Shown here: positions 22,382 to 34,581 of the stretch, in pieces | How positions within the stretch are numbered: the first letter of the stretch is position 1 | Layout of the letters: each line of letters opens with the position of its first letter | Source of the DNA: Eudorina sp. 2006-703-Eu-15 | Taxonomy: Eukaryota > Chlorophyta > Chlorophyceae > Chlamydomonadales > Volvocaceae | NCBI GenBank assembly: GCA_003117195.1 | Contig: BDSI01000191.1 | Location: forward strand, 105,961-169,960 | Length of the DNA: 64,000 nucleotides | Direction of reading: 5' to 3' | Made by a program: the position numbers and the translations under genes | Notes under the pieces: model-generated | Databases searched by the model: none | What the model was told of the DNA's origin: nothing | The model's input: only the letters and a program-made list of their open reading frames with translations

Positions 22382-25037
22382 TTAGTTCATCTTGCGGATG
22401 AAGGCGTTGATCTTGTCCTCGCGGTTGCCGGCCTGGCCGCCCTCGACGTAGTGCAGGCGCTTCTTGTCCATGCCGCCCTTTGGCGACGACAACTTGAAGG
22501 GCCACAGGAAGGTGCTGACCTCCTTGAACTTGGAGCCGCACGTGTAGATCTCGTGAACCAGGTCCTCCACGCAGATGAGACCGTGCTTGCCCAGGTTCTG
22601 GGTGCAGCGAGCGACAAGTGAACGGAAAGAGCAGGTCGGTGGCATGGAATCGGACACACGACAAGGAAACATGGTAAACAAGGCGAGAGAAGCGGGTCGT
22701 CCAGGTAACGGCCCGTGACAGCGGGCATGTTATTTTACCAGAGCCTGATACACAGCCTTGCTCGATCTGCGCGCTGAGGGCCGAAAATCGCAGTGCTCCC
22801 GGAAAGAGATGCCCCTCTGACTCGGTTTCAGGACTCCAAACCCGACACCTTCATTTCGGCAGTAAAATACAGCCATAAGCGCGCCGTTCAATTGCACTCG
22901 TGGACGGAGACCCGATGGGAACTCCAGTCAGCCGACGGCTGATGCTGTACTTACAAGCGACTGGCGGGATCACTAGCGACGGAGGGCAACCCTAATTTGC
23001 TGCCCACATGGCACCGATAGATGCAGCGCACTCCATATGGCTTGGCCGTGCAGTGCAACCAAAGCATCAAGTCCGCTGTCCCTGTCACAACGGCTTCCAT
23101 AGGGACTCCCTCAATGGCGTGCTTCTCCACCCGATGTTTACACCCCCCCCTTCAGCGCATTTGACATGGGCACGGCATGGCGGGCCTTCACATCCACGGC
23201 GAATCGCTTCCGACAAATTGGTAGTTCAACCCACGACCATTTGTGCACAGATACGAGCATGGCCGCCTCACCTCCTCGATGATCCTGTTGTCCGTGAGCG
23301 GGATGCGGTTGCCGTTGATCTGCGTGTCAAGGAGCAACATGCGAATCAGGTACCAGCCCATCCATCCATGATGCATTGAAGCCATGGTGCAATGATGGTG
23401 ACTGAGACTGCAGCATCAACGTTGGATACAGACTTTGGCCACCCAATTATGTCCTTTGGTGCAGGGCCCTCCCGTGAATATACAAACCCCATTGGTGGCC
23501 GTCCCTTTCAGCCACCAAATCACCAGCAGTCCGCCGCGATCACGTCCTTTTCGGCGTGCACGATCCGTGCATGGTCATGGAGCCAGCCACGGCATTGGAC
23601 GGTTTCCAGCGAGAGCCCGGCGGCCTCCCTTGTCGCCGTTTCGTCGTTACAGCCCCAACGTGCACGCGCCAGCATTACCGAACATGCGTTTCTTGGCGCA
23701 CATCCAATCCCCGACCAGACCCACCGCCAGCTTCCCTTCGTCCCATGCTCGTCACAAGGCTCCTAGGCACATGATCCATTTGCTCACCTTGGCGTACCCA
23801 CGCTTGTAGATCAGCTCCCGCACGGACTTCAGGTTCGGGTAGCCGAAAGACACGTACGGCTCCACGCGCTGAAGCATGTTCAGCACTGGCTTGCTCACCT
23901 GGTGGGCAAGCAGTGAAGCGGGCGTGACTTCGTGACCCCGCAGCCTGTACCCGCAGTCCGTACGCAACCCATTCGTTTCGAATTGACGGTTCTGACCGCC
24001 GCTGCCTGACGTTGATGCGGCGGTCCACAGGCGTCAGCGTTTCCCCCCTGCTAACCTTCAGGAAGACACCCATGTTCTGCTGCTTCAGGCGGAGCAGCTG
24101 CAAGATCTTCCTCGTCTGTACATGGGACACGAAGGGGGGGGTGATGCGCCTTTAGTAAGGATCTGATAGCCGTGTAAATACACATGTCTCGCGGCGAAGA
24201 TGACCAAGGGACAACAAGGTATCCTCAGGTGTCATGGACCAAGCCTATCGAGGGCTACCGGGCGTGGGGTTTTACCGCCGGATGCGGCATGCCCCCCGAC
24301 TACACACCGGACGTCATCGTCAGTCCTCAGATACAACCCAGTCGTGTTTACTACTTGAATGCTTTCTTTGATTCTTTCTTCTGATTCAGCTGCAGGTAGT
24401 CCTGTAAAGGCGAGCGCCAGAACAATTACCTTGGGGGCAATCTTGTTCAGACCGCGGATGCGCACGACGAAGAGGACCTTGGCCTCGGGCGGCACGTAAA
24501 AGCCACCCTTGGCCTTGGCCTCACGCTTCAGGCGAACCAAATCCTTCTCCTGTGTGCATGCACGACGACCGAGTATTCGTCAGGCTGTGACACACTGAGC
24601 TGCAGCCCCCTCCCATAAAAGCCCAAATGAGCACATAATGAAATCAACGTGGCTGCTAACGTGCTGAACTGCAGCAAACTTCGTCCTGCCGGCTGAACCA
24701 GCCGCCAAGGGCGGCTGCCACTCCGAAAGCCAAGCTGCTGGACGCTCCACGAGCCGCTTTTCATATGAGGTGTGCTGCTTGAACATATAAGAGCTTGGGT
24801 AGAGCGCTTGCGCCAGGACTCCCGAGAGACATTACTGCTGTATACCCAAGACCACTGTCCACCATGCTGTACCTGAGAGCGGTACTCAGACACATACTTC
24901 TCCGCGCGCTTGAAAATTTCCTTGCGGGTCGTCCGGGCCTTCTTGCGGGCCTCCAGAGCAGCCGCTGCGCGCTCGGCAGCAGCCTGCTCGTCCCGCTTGC
25001 GCTTCTTAGCGAGGAGCTCTGGCACTACGGTCGACAT
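22382..25037 (-). CDS. RPL7: 60S ribosomal protein L7 (uL30 family)
   Basis: Structural protein of the large cytosolic ribosomal subunit. Six exons on the minus strand, each a whole number of codons: 25037-24873, 24549-24430, 24115-24056, 23898-23788, 23319-23272 and 22597-22382. They give 239 residues, close to the usual eukaryotic L7 length. The N-terminal 55 residues are the basic, Ala-rich helix typical of eukaryotic L7. Exons 2 to 4 hold the uL30 core ([16 protein letters not shown], then [13 protein letters not shown] and [19 protein letters not shown]). Exon 5 gives [16 protein letters not shown], and exon 6 ends with the conserved tail [12 protein letters not shown]. All introns are phase 0 with CAG acceptors. 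The start is the ATG at 25037-25035, from which the family N-terminus reads directly. I looked for intronic C/D snoRNA boxes and found none convincing. Confidence 0.97.
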
Positions 25038-26313
25038 GGTGCCAGTCTGCAGGAAAGAGAGAGACTGTGTGCTTCGCACAACAATTCAGGCCCCCTCGTC
25101 CGTGCAAGGCCCTCAAGGCCCCGAAACCAATTTTGCAATTTCTTTCAAAATGAGGATGCCTTCAGCCGTTGGTGTATAATTTGCTCCAGGTTTGGACAGT
25201 GCAAAACTGGTTGGTGCTCTAGGGAGTTTTGATACAACTACACATATGAAGCTACGTGATCCTTCACAACAAGTTCAGTTCTCCTCCGTCCCCAGCGTGA
25301 CCCCTGGCCAACTGAGTTGCGTCACTTTCCTCCAGTCTGACAAGCTCCATGGGATTCACCGAGAGCCTTGGTCGATAGATGGACGACTTCTATTTATACA
25401 CAAGTTGCGAGTCAAGGTTAACCCTTCAAGTGCATTTTTTACTATCAGTCGGCAAGCATTCACAATTGCGTCTCGCCCTTACATCACAACGTGCACCGAA
25501 GTTAGGAAGGGCATGTTCGTCGGTCAATTAGCAACAGACGTTACAGACGTTTTGGTCCATTGTACATCTGTACATGCCCCCTTAGCGTCACGGCACATAC
25601 ACACACAAGGTGAGCTGCGCAGGGCTGCGTCAACAAACCTGCAACAAAAACCTCGTGCAACAAAGCACTGCCTAAAACCACCTGCATACATAAGGTCGAC
25701 CCAAAATTTCGACAGTTGGTCCGAAATTGTGGCATGACACTCATGGTAGACCTCCCCCGCCATGATCCGGCAGTAGCGGAGCGTGCCACCCGCCCCAACC
25801 TCCGCAGCCCGTGTCTCAAAACACAGATGCAAGTTGAAACCAGACGGTGTAGTTCCAACACCTTGGCCATGCCCAACGGTATGTGGTGTTTGTATCGATA
25901 CACCATATTGAATGTCGGATGGCCAAAGGACATCGTACGACGGTACGGCTTCTGTACGGCAGTCGAGCCCCACTGGTTGACCTCAGGCGCCCAACGTGAA
26001 CTGGGCTCGGGCCCACCAGGCTGCAGGCGTGCTTTGTATATCTGTTACGTAAACGGTGGTGGTACAACTAAACAACGGTAATACTACAACACCGGTTCAC
26101 TCAGCATCTGGTTTGCGCCTTCTGGTGGGACACACGCTGCCAACCGCAAAAGCCGGGCAAAGAGGGGCCCCTTCTACTTCCCCCCGCAGCACACACCGGC
26201 TCGCATCGAACTTCACAGTCCTGGATCTCAACTAGCCGTCAGGCGGTCCGGAAGCCCCCTTTCCCGTATCGCCTCACCATGCCTCAACCTTGGCAAAGAC
26301 CGCGCGCGCGCCT
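25038..26313. other. Intergenic: RPL7 5' flank and RabGAP 3' flank
   Basis: The RPL7 promoter and 5' UTR should lie just above 25038. The 3' UTR of the RabGAP gene runs down from 26313. A TTACA (minus-strand TGTAA) near 25541-25545 is the nearest poly(A)-like signal that I see for it. No reading frame here has coding character. Confidence 0.5.
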
Positions 26314-29300
26314 TCACGCCAGGCTCGCGGTCACCTCCCGACCCGCCTCCCCCGCGTATCCGACCAGCGCCTGCGCCGTCTCCAGCAGCGGCTGCAACTC
26401 CAGCTTGCCGGCCAGGCCGATGGACAGACGCAGCATGCCGTCGAAGTCCAGCTCCGATGACAGTATGACGCGCCTGCGACGGCCCGCGGGAGAGAGTGGG
26501 AAGCGGCCGGGCGCGGGCTGAGCAGGGAGTCCGTACCCCATTCCACACACACGCACAGTTCTCTTCTCACGACATACACAGTTCGACGCAGGTGGGCCGC
26601 GGCCGCTTGGGGTGACTGGATCGCGGACCCACACGAAGACGAACAGCGCAACAGCAGCGCATGTACAGCGTGTAGGGCAGCCCCCCCCCCGTGCCGCCGC
26701 TGAAGGGCTGCGGAGTGTGTCGTACCGCATGTACGGCATGCATGAAGACAGCCGCCCTCAAGACTCCCGCACACAACAGAATCCGGCCACCTGCACTGCG
26801 TGGACGGATGCTGACCATTGGTGGCCACACGGCCCCGCAGCACACGTGGCGCGCTCACCTGTGCTGCACCAGCACCGCCACCGCCAGGTAGAGGTGCAGC
26901 TGGCGGGTGCGGCGGCAGGCCCAGCACGCCTCCCACAGCGAAAGCACGTCCTCGAACCTGCGGCCGCACAAACATACATCCATTTGCCCGTTTGTGCATC
27001 CATCCAGCCATCCATTCTTTGATCCCGTGCTTCCCTCATTCGTTCACTCAGCCATCCCGTACTCTTATCATCATCCTTTCATCCCTTGCCTATGCGTGCA
27101 GCCTCGCAGCTGCCACCGGGTGCAGACGCAAGGAGGTGTTGACTGTGCTGGGAAGCACAGGCGCCGCACGCTACCCGGCTCCCCCCCCGCGGGCAAGCAG
27201 CTTGCGGAGATTGGGACGAGAGGCGCCGCGGATGCTTCAGCCCTGCCGCACGGATCCCTTGGCTGCCTGGTCCCCTACCCCGGTCGCCCAGCTCCGCCAT
27301 CACTGTCCCCTCCTCCGTCCCCGGCCCCTTCTCGACCCCACCCCCGCGCCCGCCCCCCAGCCCTTACTTGAACTCTCGCTTGAAGTGGATGAGCAACCAG
27401 CGGAAGGCGAAGTAGTAGCTGAGGCAGTCGCGCCGCTCGAAGTACTCGTGCAGCGGAGGATCAAGCAGCTGCGAGGGGGTCGGGAAGCGGCCGGAGGAGG
27501 GATACAGGAAATTGGTGGGTCGGCGGAGGGCGGGCACGGATGAGAGCCCTGGTCACATGCAGTGGCGGACCCGGCCCACAGCAGAGAGGGGTCCAACCAA
27601 GCGATCATCGATGGGTTCCACCGGGGCCGGATTATCATACCGGCGCGCCATCCATCGCGTCCGCGCCACGCCATCGGCGCCAGCCAGGAGGACGCTGACC
27701 CCAATAGAAGGCCGCTCCCCGTGCCCAGCAAGCATGTGGCGCATCCGCCCCACTAACCCCACCACCCTACCCCAGCCCTACTCGCACCCGCGCCCGCCGC
27801 CCGTCTCGCCCACCCGTCCACCCACCCACCCACCCGTCCGCCCACCCACCTGCACCAGCCGCCTCAGCGCCGCCAGCTGCAGCGTCATGCCCTGCAGGTC
27901 GCTGTGGAAGTTGGAGCCCAGCCGCTCCATCAGCGCCGCGAACGCCCAGAACGCCTCCGCCTCGTCCCGCATCACCACCAGCAGCGGGGCCGCCAGGTCG
28001 CTCATGCCCTGTGGTCGTGATCGGGCGCCAGAGGAACGGTGCGCAGACGCGGCAGGGTCACGTGTGCCATACCGAGTGCCGTACATGATGTACAAACAGG
28101 TCGAGCCGTGGCCGGCTTACGCAGCAGCGTTGGCTTAGGCATGTTTAATGTGCACCTTAGCCCTAACCCCCCCCCCCCACACACACACAAGGTTCTCCTG
28201 TTCTGTCTGCCTAAATAACACACACACACACAAGGCTTGGTGCAATGGAGGTATTAGCGAGCACGAAAGCGTAGGGGTAAGGGTAAGGGTAAGGCCCTCG
28301 GGGTTCCCTCCTCGGGCGACAACAACCAAGCCCAGGGAGGGGACCCGGTCCGGAGGAGGCGCGAGCCAGAGAGTCAGGTCGCCCAGGGGCCTGCGCCGCC
28401 GCCAACGCACCTGGCAGTACCCTAGGTCTCTGTCGTACACCACGTGCGTGAGCAGCACGTTTCGGAGCGCCCGCAGCCCCGTGCAGCCCTCCCGTGCGAA
28501 GAAGGGGTGTCCCCGGTCCGTCCGTCGCACGTCCTTGTCCACCGCGATGCGGTGGCACCTCCACGACCCGCACCGCGCCTCCTGAGGAACCGGACGACGG
28601 GCAGGGAAGCGGGTGAGACAGGGAGGGAGGGAGGGAGGGAGGGAGGGAGGGAGGGAGGGAGGGAGGAGGGAGGGAGGGAGGGAGGGAGGGAGGGAGGGAG
28701 GGAGGAGGGAGGGAGGGAGGGAGGGAGGAGGGAGGGAGGAGGGAGGGAGGGAGGAGGGAGGGAGGGAGGGAGGGAGGGAGGGAGGGAGGGAGGGATTTAG
28801 GACATTGATCGACATACTCAAAATGCCGGGGGCCAGGGAGGGAAGGGGCAGTACGGCAAGGGGAAAGTGGGACGGTGAGGCGCGCCCCATGATGCGATAC
28901 GGTACCTCGGGTGTTCGTTACTTCGTTTCCAAACCCGCGAATGTCGGTCGCTAATGAGGTTCGGGCATATGTCGCCGACACACTGACCCAGGCACACACA
29001 CCCCAAGACATACGCGGCTCAGTTGTCCACACCACATGGACACATGCCCACACGTACGCGGCTCGGTCACCCTGGGCTTCTCGCGGCTCAGGTTCTCTTT
29101 CACCCTGGGCACACACGCGCCGGGGTCCCATGCAGGCACCTTCGCCGCACGGAGGGATGGTCCCGGGAGGGCCAGGTGGCGGAGGTGATGGCGGAGTGCG
29201 GAACGGGCGGACGGTAAGGGAAGGCCCGCGCAGGCATGCTGCCCGCCAACCCCTTGTTTCGACCCCTTGCATCAACTCCCTTTCGTCGAGGCCCGACACA

Positions 29301-32300
29301 CACACGCAATCACACACCCGCCCGCCCCGTCACCGCACCTGGGCCGGCACCATAGACTGCCACTGCTGGCGGAGGGTCTGGTACTCCGTCTGCCACTTCT
29401 GACGGGGGTGGGGGTGAGGGTGAGCGGGGAGATGGCAGTCGCAGTCAGGGTGGGCTTCTCATTAATCACGCATGCATACTGACTCCGAGCTAATGCGCAC
29501 CGGCCCGCCAGGCCCCAGCCCTGGCCGCAGCCCTGGCCCCAGCCCTGGCCCCAGCCCATGCCCCATTCGTCGGGCCCCCCTTCCGCTGCCGCCGGCGCCT
29601 CCTCCGCCCCTCCTCACCCTGGCCGTGTCCGCCCTCTGCGCGGCGGTGCTCCCCCGGGGGTACATGCCCAGCAGGTGCTTCCACACCTCCCGCCGCAGCT
29701 CGGGGGCGCACCCCGAGGAGGTCACCCGGTCGCGCATCGCCGCCTCGCCCACCAGCCGGCCCTCTGGGTGGGGACACCAGAGGGATACAGGAAGTGGGTG
29801 GATTTAGGGGGAGGGGAGAAGGCACCAGGCAGGAGGCGGCGGGGCGCAGCGAATTGGGCACCGGAAGGGTGGGTGCGGTACCATATCTCAATATGGTGTT
29901 TGAATCGTGCGGTGCAGTGCACCCCACGGTTGCTCCAGGGGGCAGCCGAGCCCGCCGCACTATCACCGTACGCAATGGGATCGCAAAGGAGAGGATGGGG
30001 GCTGCGGCGGTTCGTTTTGGTGCTGCATTGCGGCTTGTCGGTATGTCTCAATGAGCATAAGGGGGTGGTGGGTTGCGACAGATGTCGAGGCCCTCAATAC
30101 GCCAACTCCAACACACGGGTGCGCGTCCCGGCCCCGGCCGCCTGCGGGATCGCACCCGCGTCAAACATGGCAGCCCACTCCTCCGGCGACAGCGGCGGCG
30201 GCCGCACCCGGCGTCGCAGCGGCGGGTGCGCGGCCGCGTCGCCCCAGCAGCCGCCGCTGTCCAGCAGCTCGAAGTCGCCCACCGCCGTGTTGACGTCCGA
30301 AGCGTCGCCAGCGGCCGTTGGACCGTCTGGCGGCGGCGCCGCCGCGATCGCCGCCGGAAATGGCGCCGGAGATGGCGCCGGATGCGCCGCGGAGGCTGCC
30401 GTGCGCGCCCCGTCCGTCGCCGTACAGCTGCTGCCGCTGGTGCCCCCCGCGGCGGCACCACGGCAGGGCCCAGCCCGCGTCGGACTGTCGCCGCCCTCCG
30501 CCCTACCCCTGCCCGACGGAGTTGTCATCTCCACCTCGTCGTACGGCAACGGCGTGTAAATGTTGTCGTACAAGTCCGGGTCCTGCTCGTCCAGCTCGTC
30601 CAGCGCCCCAATCCACCCTGATGCCGTCCCGCGCACGTTCTGAACAAACCGATTGATGGCGTCCACGATGCCGTACGCCCACGCATTGGGCTGTCGCGCG
30701 CGCGCCGCCGCCGCCGCCGCGCCGCCGGCGCTTCCGTCGTCCGCGTCAGCCGCCGCCGCATCAGCCTCATCCGCCTCGTCGTCACCGCCGCGCCCGTCGA
30801 CGGCCTCAAAGCCGCCCAAGCCCGCCGCTGTCACCCCCGCCGCCGCTGTCGCCGCTTGCTGCGGGTCCGCCCAGCACCAGGACACAGCGCTGCCCAGACC
30901 CAGACCCCAGCCCAGCCCCAAGCCCAGTCCGCCGCCCGTTGGGGTGCCGCCGCCGCGGCCGCCGCCGAACCCCCCGGCCGCCGCATCCGCACCCAGACCC
31001 GCCGCCATCGCCAGGCCCAGCCCGGTCGCCGGCGTCGCCCAAGTCACCGACGGCGCACGGGCCGATGATGACGCCCGCGACGTCGTACTCGGAGAGAGAG
31101 CGCCGGCTCCGACGCCGGCGACGGTGCCGTCGGCATCCGCCTCCGCCACGACGCCCTCGCCGGGTTTGAAGGTGGCGGAGGCGCCCGGCGGCGGCCCGCC
31201 GATGAGCACGTCCGACAGCTGCAGCGCCGACAGGCTGCGGCTGAGCGGGTCGGCGGTGTCGTTGACCAGGTAGGTGTGCGGGTCGTCCGAGGACTTGAGC
31301 AGGAACACGTGCTGCGGCCGGGAAGGAAAAGGGGAGGGTATAGGAAGTTGGCAGACTTTTGAAACAGCCGCTGCTGCCAGAGCGACGGGAAAGGGAGGGA
31401 GAGAGAGCCCTCCTAACCACTTCCGGCGCCCCGGATCAGTGACCGCCGTCGCTCAACGCCCTAAGGCCAACCCCCTTTGTTCTCCGATTGTAGGTCCTTG
31501 GTTTGATCGTTTTCAATGCATACTGCATGTCTGTTCCTTCCCCTCCTGCTCCTCCCCCCCTGATCCCCCTCCCTCATGCACCGGCCACCTGCCTGCTTGA
31601 GCGTGCTGATCAGGGCCTTGACGCCCCCGCGCTGGAAGTGCAGCGGCGGCAGCGTCACGCCGCTGGTGAGCACCACCACCAGGGAGGGGCAGCCCAGGCC
31701 CAGCGGCGGCGTGCGGCGCCTCAGCGCCTTCACCTCGGACAGGGGGATGGGGTGCACCGCGTAAAGCGTGCGGTCTGTGGGGTTAAGGAGAGCGGGGACG
31801 GCACAGCGCGCACCGAGGGGCGTCGAGGGGCGTGTTAGGCAAGATGAACGGCGCTGACTGAGCTGAGGGCCTCGGGGGCAATGGGGGCCCCGCGGTCCGG
31901 ATCAGGCCGCAGGAACGGCGAGCGTGGACGGGAGGAGAGGGCCCCTGGAGCACACTGGCAGAGGACCGGGGAGGAGACACACCACGCTTGGAGAGGGGGA
32001 GCTATTCCAAGGTGGTTAGGCTGGGTGGGCCAAAAAGGAAACTGAGTGGGTGGTGGGGCTGCGTGGGTGCAGTCGCGCGCGCCGGGCCGCAGCAGGGCGC
32101 GCGTGGCGGAGCAGGTCGTCGCGCACCTTGGCACCTACCGTATCCGAGGGAGGGTGGGGAGTGGGACGGACCCTTACTTGGTCAGGACACTCACCACTGC
32201 CCGGAGCTATCACCCCCGCCTCCGCATCCGGACCGCCAGCCCCACCGCCGCCCCCGACGCCAGTGTTGCCACCGGCGCCGTCGCGCCCGCCGCCTTGCTT

Positions 32301-33048
32301 GTGGCCGCCGCCGACGCCGCCGCCGGACGCCGCCGCCGCAGCCGCCACGCGGAACGTGCCGTCCTCCTGCAGCACGCCTCTGCTGTACGGCAGCCAGGCC
32401 ATGAACAGCACGTTGCACTGCTTGACCAGCGAGAGGCGTCCGAGGATGCGCTCCGAATTGCCGCCGGGCCACACCGCCACCCCCTCCCGCACGAACACCA
32501 CCTGCGCGCGCGTGGCGAGGTGCGTGTCAGGCCCCAACAGGTGGAGCAGGTGGAGCAGGTGCCCAACTGGTCGCGTGGTCAGGCCACCACACAGCCAATC
32601 CCATTATGGACCCACGGCGGCGCTGCATCGCCGCACCACAGCACCTGTATCTTTCAAAAATCAGTCTTCCTTATAAAATCCTCAGACTATGCGGGGCTAG
32701 GCCGCACTGAAACCACGCTGGAGGCTCGTAAGTATATCTACTGTTTACGAGTTTCATGCGCAGACGTCCAATGGAACTAATTACCACCTACTTCCGGCCC
32801 ATTCGCAAGCCCCAACCCATCCCAAACCCGTGCATCGCCCTCCCCGCGGGCGAACCGACCCACCGACCCACCCAGTCACACCCACGCTACGTCCCCGACC
32901 CCGCGCGGCCCACCTCGGTGCCCCCGGGCTCCGACAGCTCCGAAAACGCGTCCGTCTCGTCACCCGCGCTGCTGCTGCCGTCCCCCGCCGTCGCCGTGCA
33001 GCCGTCCGCGAAGTCATCCTCGAAGCCGTCCTCGCCCTCTCCGTCCAT
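26314..33048 (-). CDS. TBC-domain Rab GTPase-activating protein, TBC1D15/17-GYP7 type
   Basis: It would stimulate GTP hydrolysis by a Rab on endosomal or vacuolar membranes. Eleven minus-strand exons close to 891 residues: 33048-32914, 32501-32195, 31774-31593, 31311-30156, 29763-29618, 29398-29339, 28581-28411, 28008-27850, 27468-27368, 26957-26859 and 26473-26314. An acidic N-terminus ending FSELSEPGGTE joins VVFVREGVAVWPGGNSERI, as in the plant homologue. A PH-like domain (LPPLHFQRGGVKALISTLKQ, then HVFLLKSSDDPHTYLVND) follows. Exon 4 adds a lineage-specific Ala/Gly-rich linker. The TBC domain starts at EEWAAMFDAEGRLV. The arginine finger lies in VDKDVRRTDR and the glutamine finger in LGYCQGMSD, so catalysis should be intact. 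Exon 3 appears to end at a GC donor (CAG|GCAGGT). An in-frame upstream ATG near 33246 is an alternative start. The protein is longer than the roughly 690-residue family norm because of the linker. Confidence 0.93.
28618..28797. repeat. (GGGA)n purine tract
   Basis: About 180 bases of GGGA units with regular GGA slips lie in the RabGAP intron between exons 29398-29339 and 28581-28411. On the transcribed-sense strand it is a long CCCT/CTCC pyrimidine tract ending about 35 bases before the acceptor. It may act as, or interfere with, a polypyrimidine tract. Confidence 0.9.
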
Positions 33049-34581
33049 GCTGCAGGGACCCCCTGGCGCGGCCGAGCTGCTGCCGCCCTTGGGGCTCGGC
33101 TCCGACCCCACGCCACCGCGGACGGTCGGGCTGTGGCCGTTTCCCACGCTGCTGTATGCGGTTGCACCGCTGCTTCCGTGGGTTACGGAAGCCGCGGCGG
33201 TGCCCAACGGTCTGCAGCCCTGGCCGACGTGCCTGCACACACACATACACCGGGGTCGGGGGAGGGGGCGATATTTTAGGAGGCGGAGGACCCGGTGTCC
33301 GGTGATGGTATTTGAAACCTGAGCCGCGCGGCTGTAGACTGTAGTGTGTTTCGTTGATGGGCCTGAAGTTCTGCGGCGGACGAGGCCTGGGAGAATGTGG
33401 CTCTAGGGGGGGCCCGCTGCTCGCGGCAGTCCGCGCAGCCGAGTCGGCAGCCAGTCAGCTTGGTGGCGGGGGCCCGACCCAGCTGCGGATTGGGGCGCGT
33501 GCGCGACTAGGACCCGCAGCCCTCGGGTCTAGGCCGCCACCGCGCGGGTGAATGGAGGCACACCCACATCGCTGCGCCGTCCCCACCATTAGTGCTGAGA
33601 GAGGGGGTAGACAGGGGGGTCCTGTGAATGCAACGGTTGTACGAGGTTGTAGCAACGCGAGGATGGGGTGTCATGGTCCGGGATGGAGCACAGGCACGTC
33701 AGGGTGCACCTCATAAACGACTTTGACCGATGCTAATCAGTGTGATGTGGAAAGTGTGATGTGGAAAGAATCCCAGGATAAGAACCGCAGCTATGGGGCA
33801 GCTGAGGGACACACCGGGGGGGACGGTGGGTTCCGGGCGGTTACACGTACCCCGCCGCCGCTGTTGAAATGCCCTCGTCCGTCGCGCAAAGAACTGCACA
33901 GACTTGACCCTCCTCAACCTTCAACATGGTCCCAGGGGAAACCTGCGCAACGAGACTTGTTGACGTGGACGACAGACGTCGGAAAGCAACATGGCGTATA
34001 TCCGACCGAAGTCAACGTGAACAGGGCAACATTAGAGAAATTGTGACATACCTGAGGCATCCCAGACGGTTCGACTATATTCGGCTCGTGCGCCATACCG
34101 GCTCGTTAGGGTTCGACCAGTTTCCAAAGCCGGGTTATCCCATTCATTTGATAATGTTGTCAGGAGTATACAGGCTGGTATTGCCCAACTGGAGCTAGTG
34201 ACGGCCTTCACAACGTCAATGAACGCCGTGCAGGCTTGGCGCAACCTAGGCGTGCCCGTCCGTTGCACGACTAAATAAGCAACGGACGAAAAGCCCTGCC
34301 ATGCCGAATGAAGCTCTCCCGTTCACGGAAGTCCCCGCGGAAGTCCCCAAGTAGGTTAACGTACGACCCAACTGTCAGGCAGTCCTCGACGTTGTCCGTC
34401 TCTCCATTGTGCAAATCATGTCTTGCTCTAACCTTTGACTTCGCGTAACCGTGACAACTAAAGCTCGTCTTTTGCCCGTTTGCTGTACCGTAGCAATCCT
34501 GCAGCTCGCACACAGCAAGCCAGCAAGAGGACGAACCTGTGTAGCAATAATTTTAGCTGCCCATCGCGTATCTAAACCGAG
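33049..34581. other. Divergent intergenic region (RabGAP / Abraxas-like)
   Basis: About 1.5 kb separates two divergently oriented starts, so both promoters should lie here. No coding frame is supported. Direct duplications of CGGAAGTCCCC occur near 34326-34348. No clear TATA box is seen. Confidence 0.5.

Noticed and set aside
22382..25037. C/D-box snoRNA genes in RPL7 introns
   Set aside because: Volvocine ribosomal-protein introns can host them, but I found no paired TGATGA and CTGA boxes with suitable spacing on the sense strand.
28211..29317. A 368-codon minus-strand frame overlapping the RabGAP gene
   Set aside because: It runs through the GGGA repeat and is in a different frame from the catalytic exon 28581-28411, whose TBC motifs are unmistakable.
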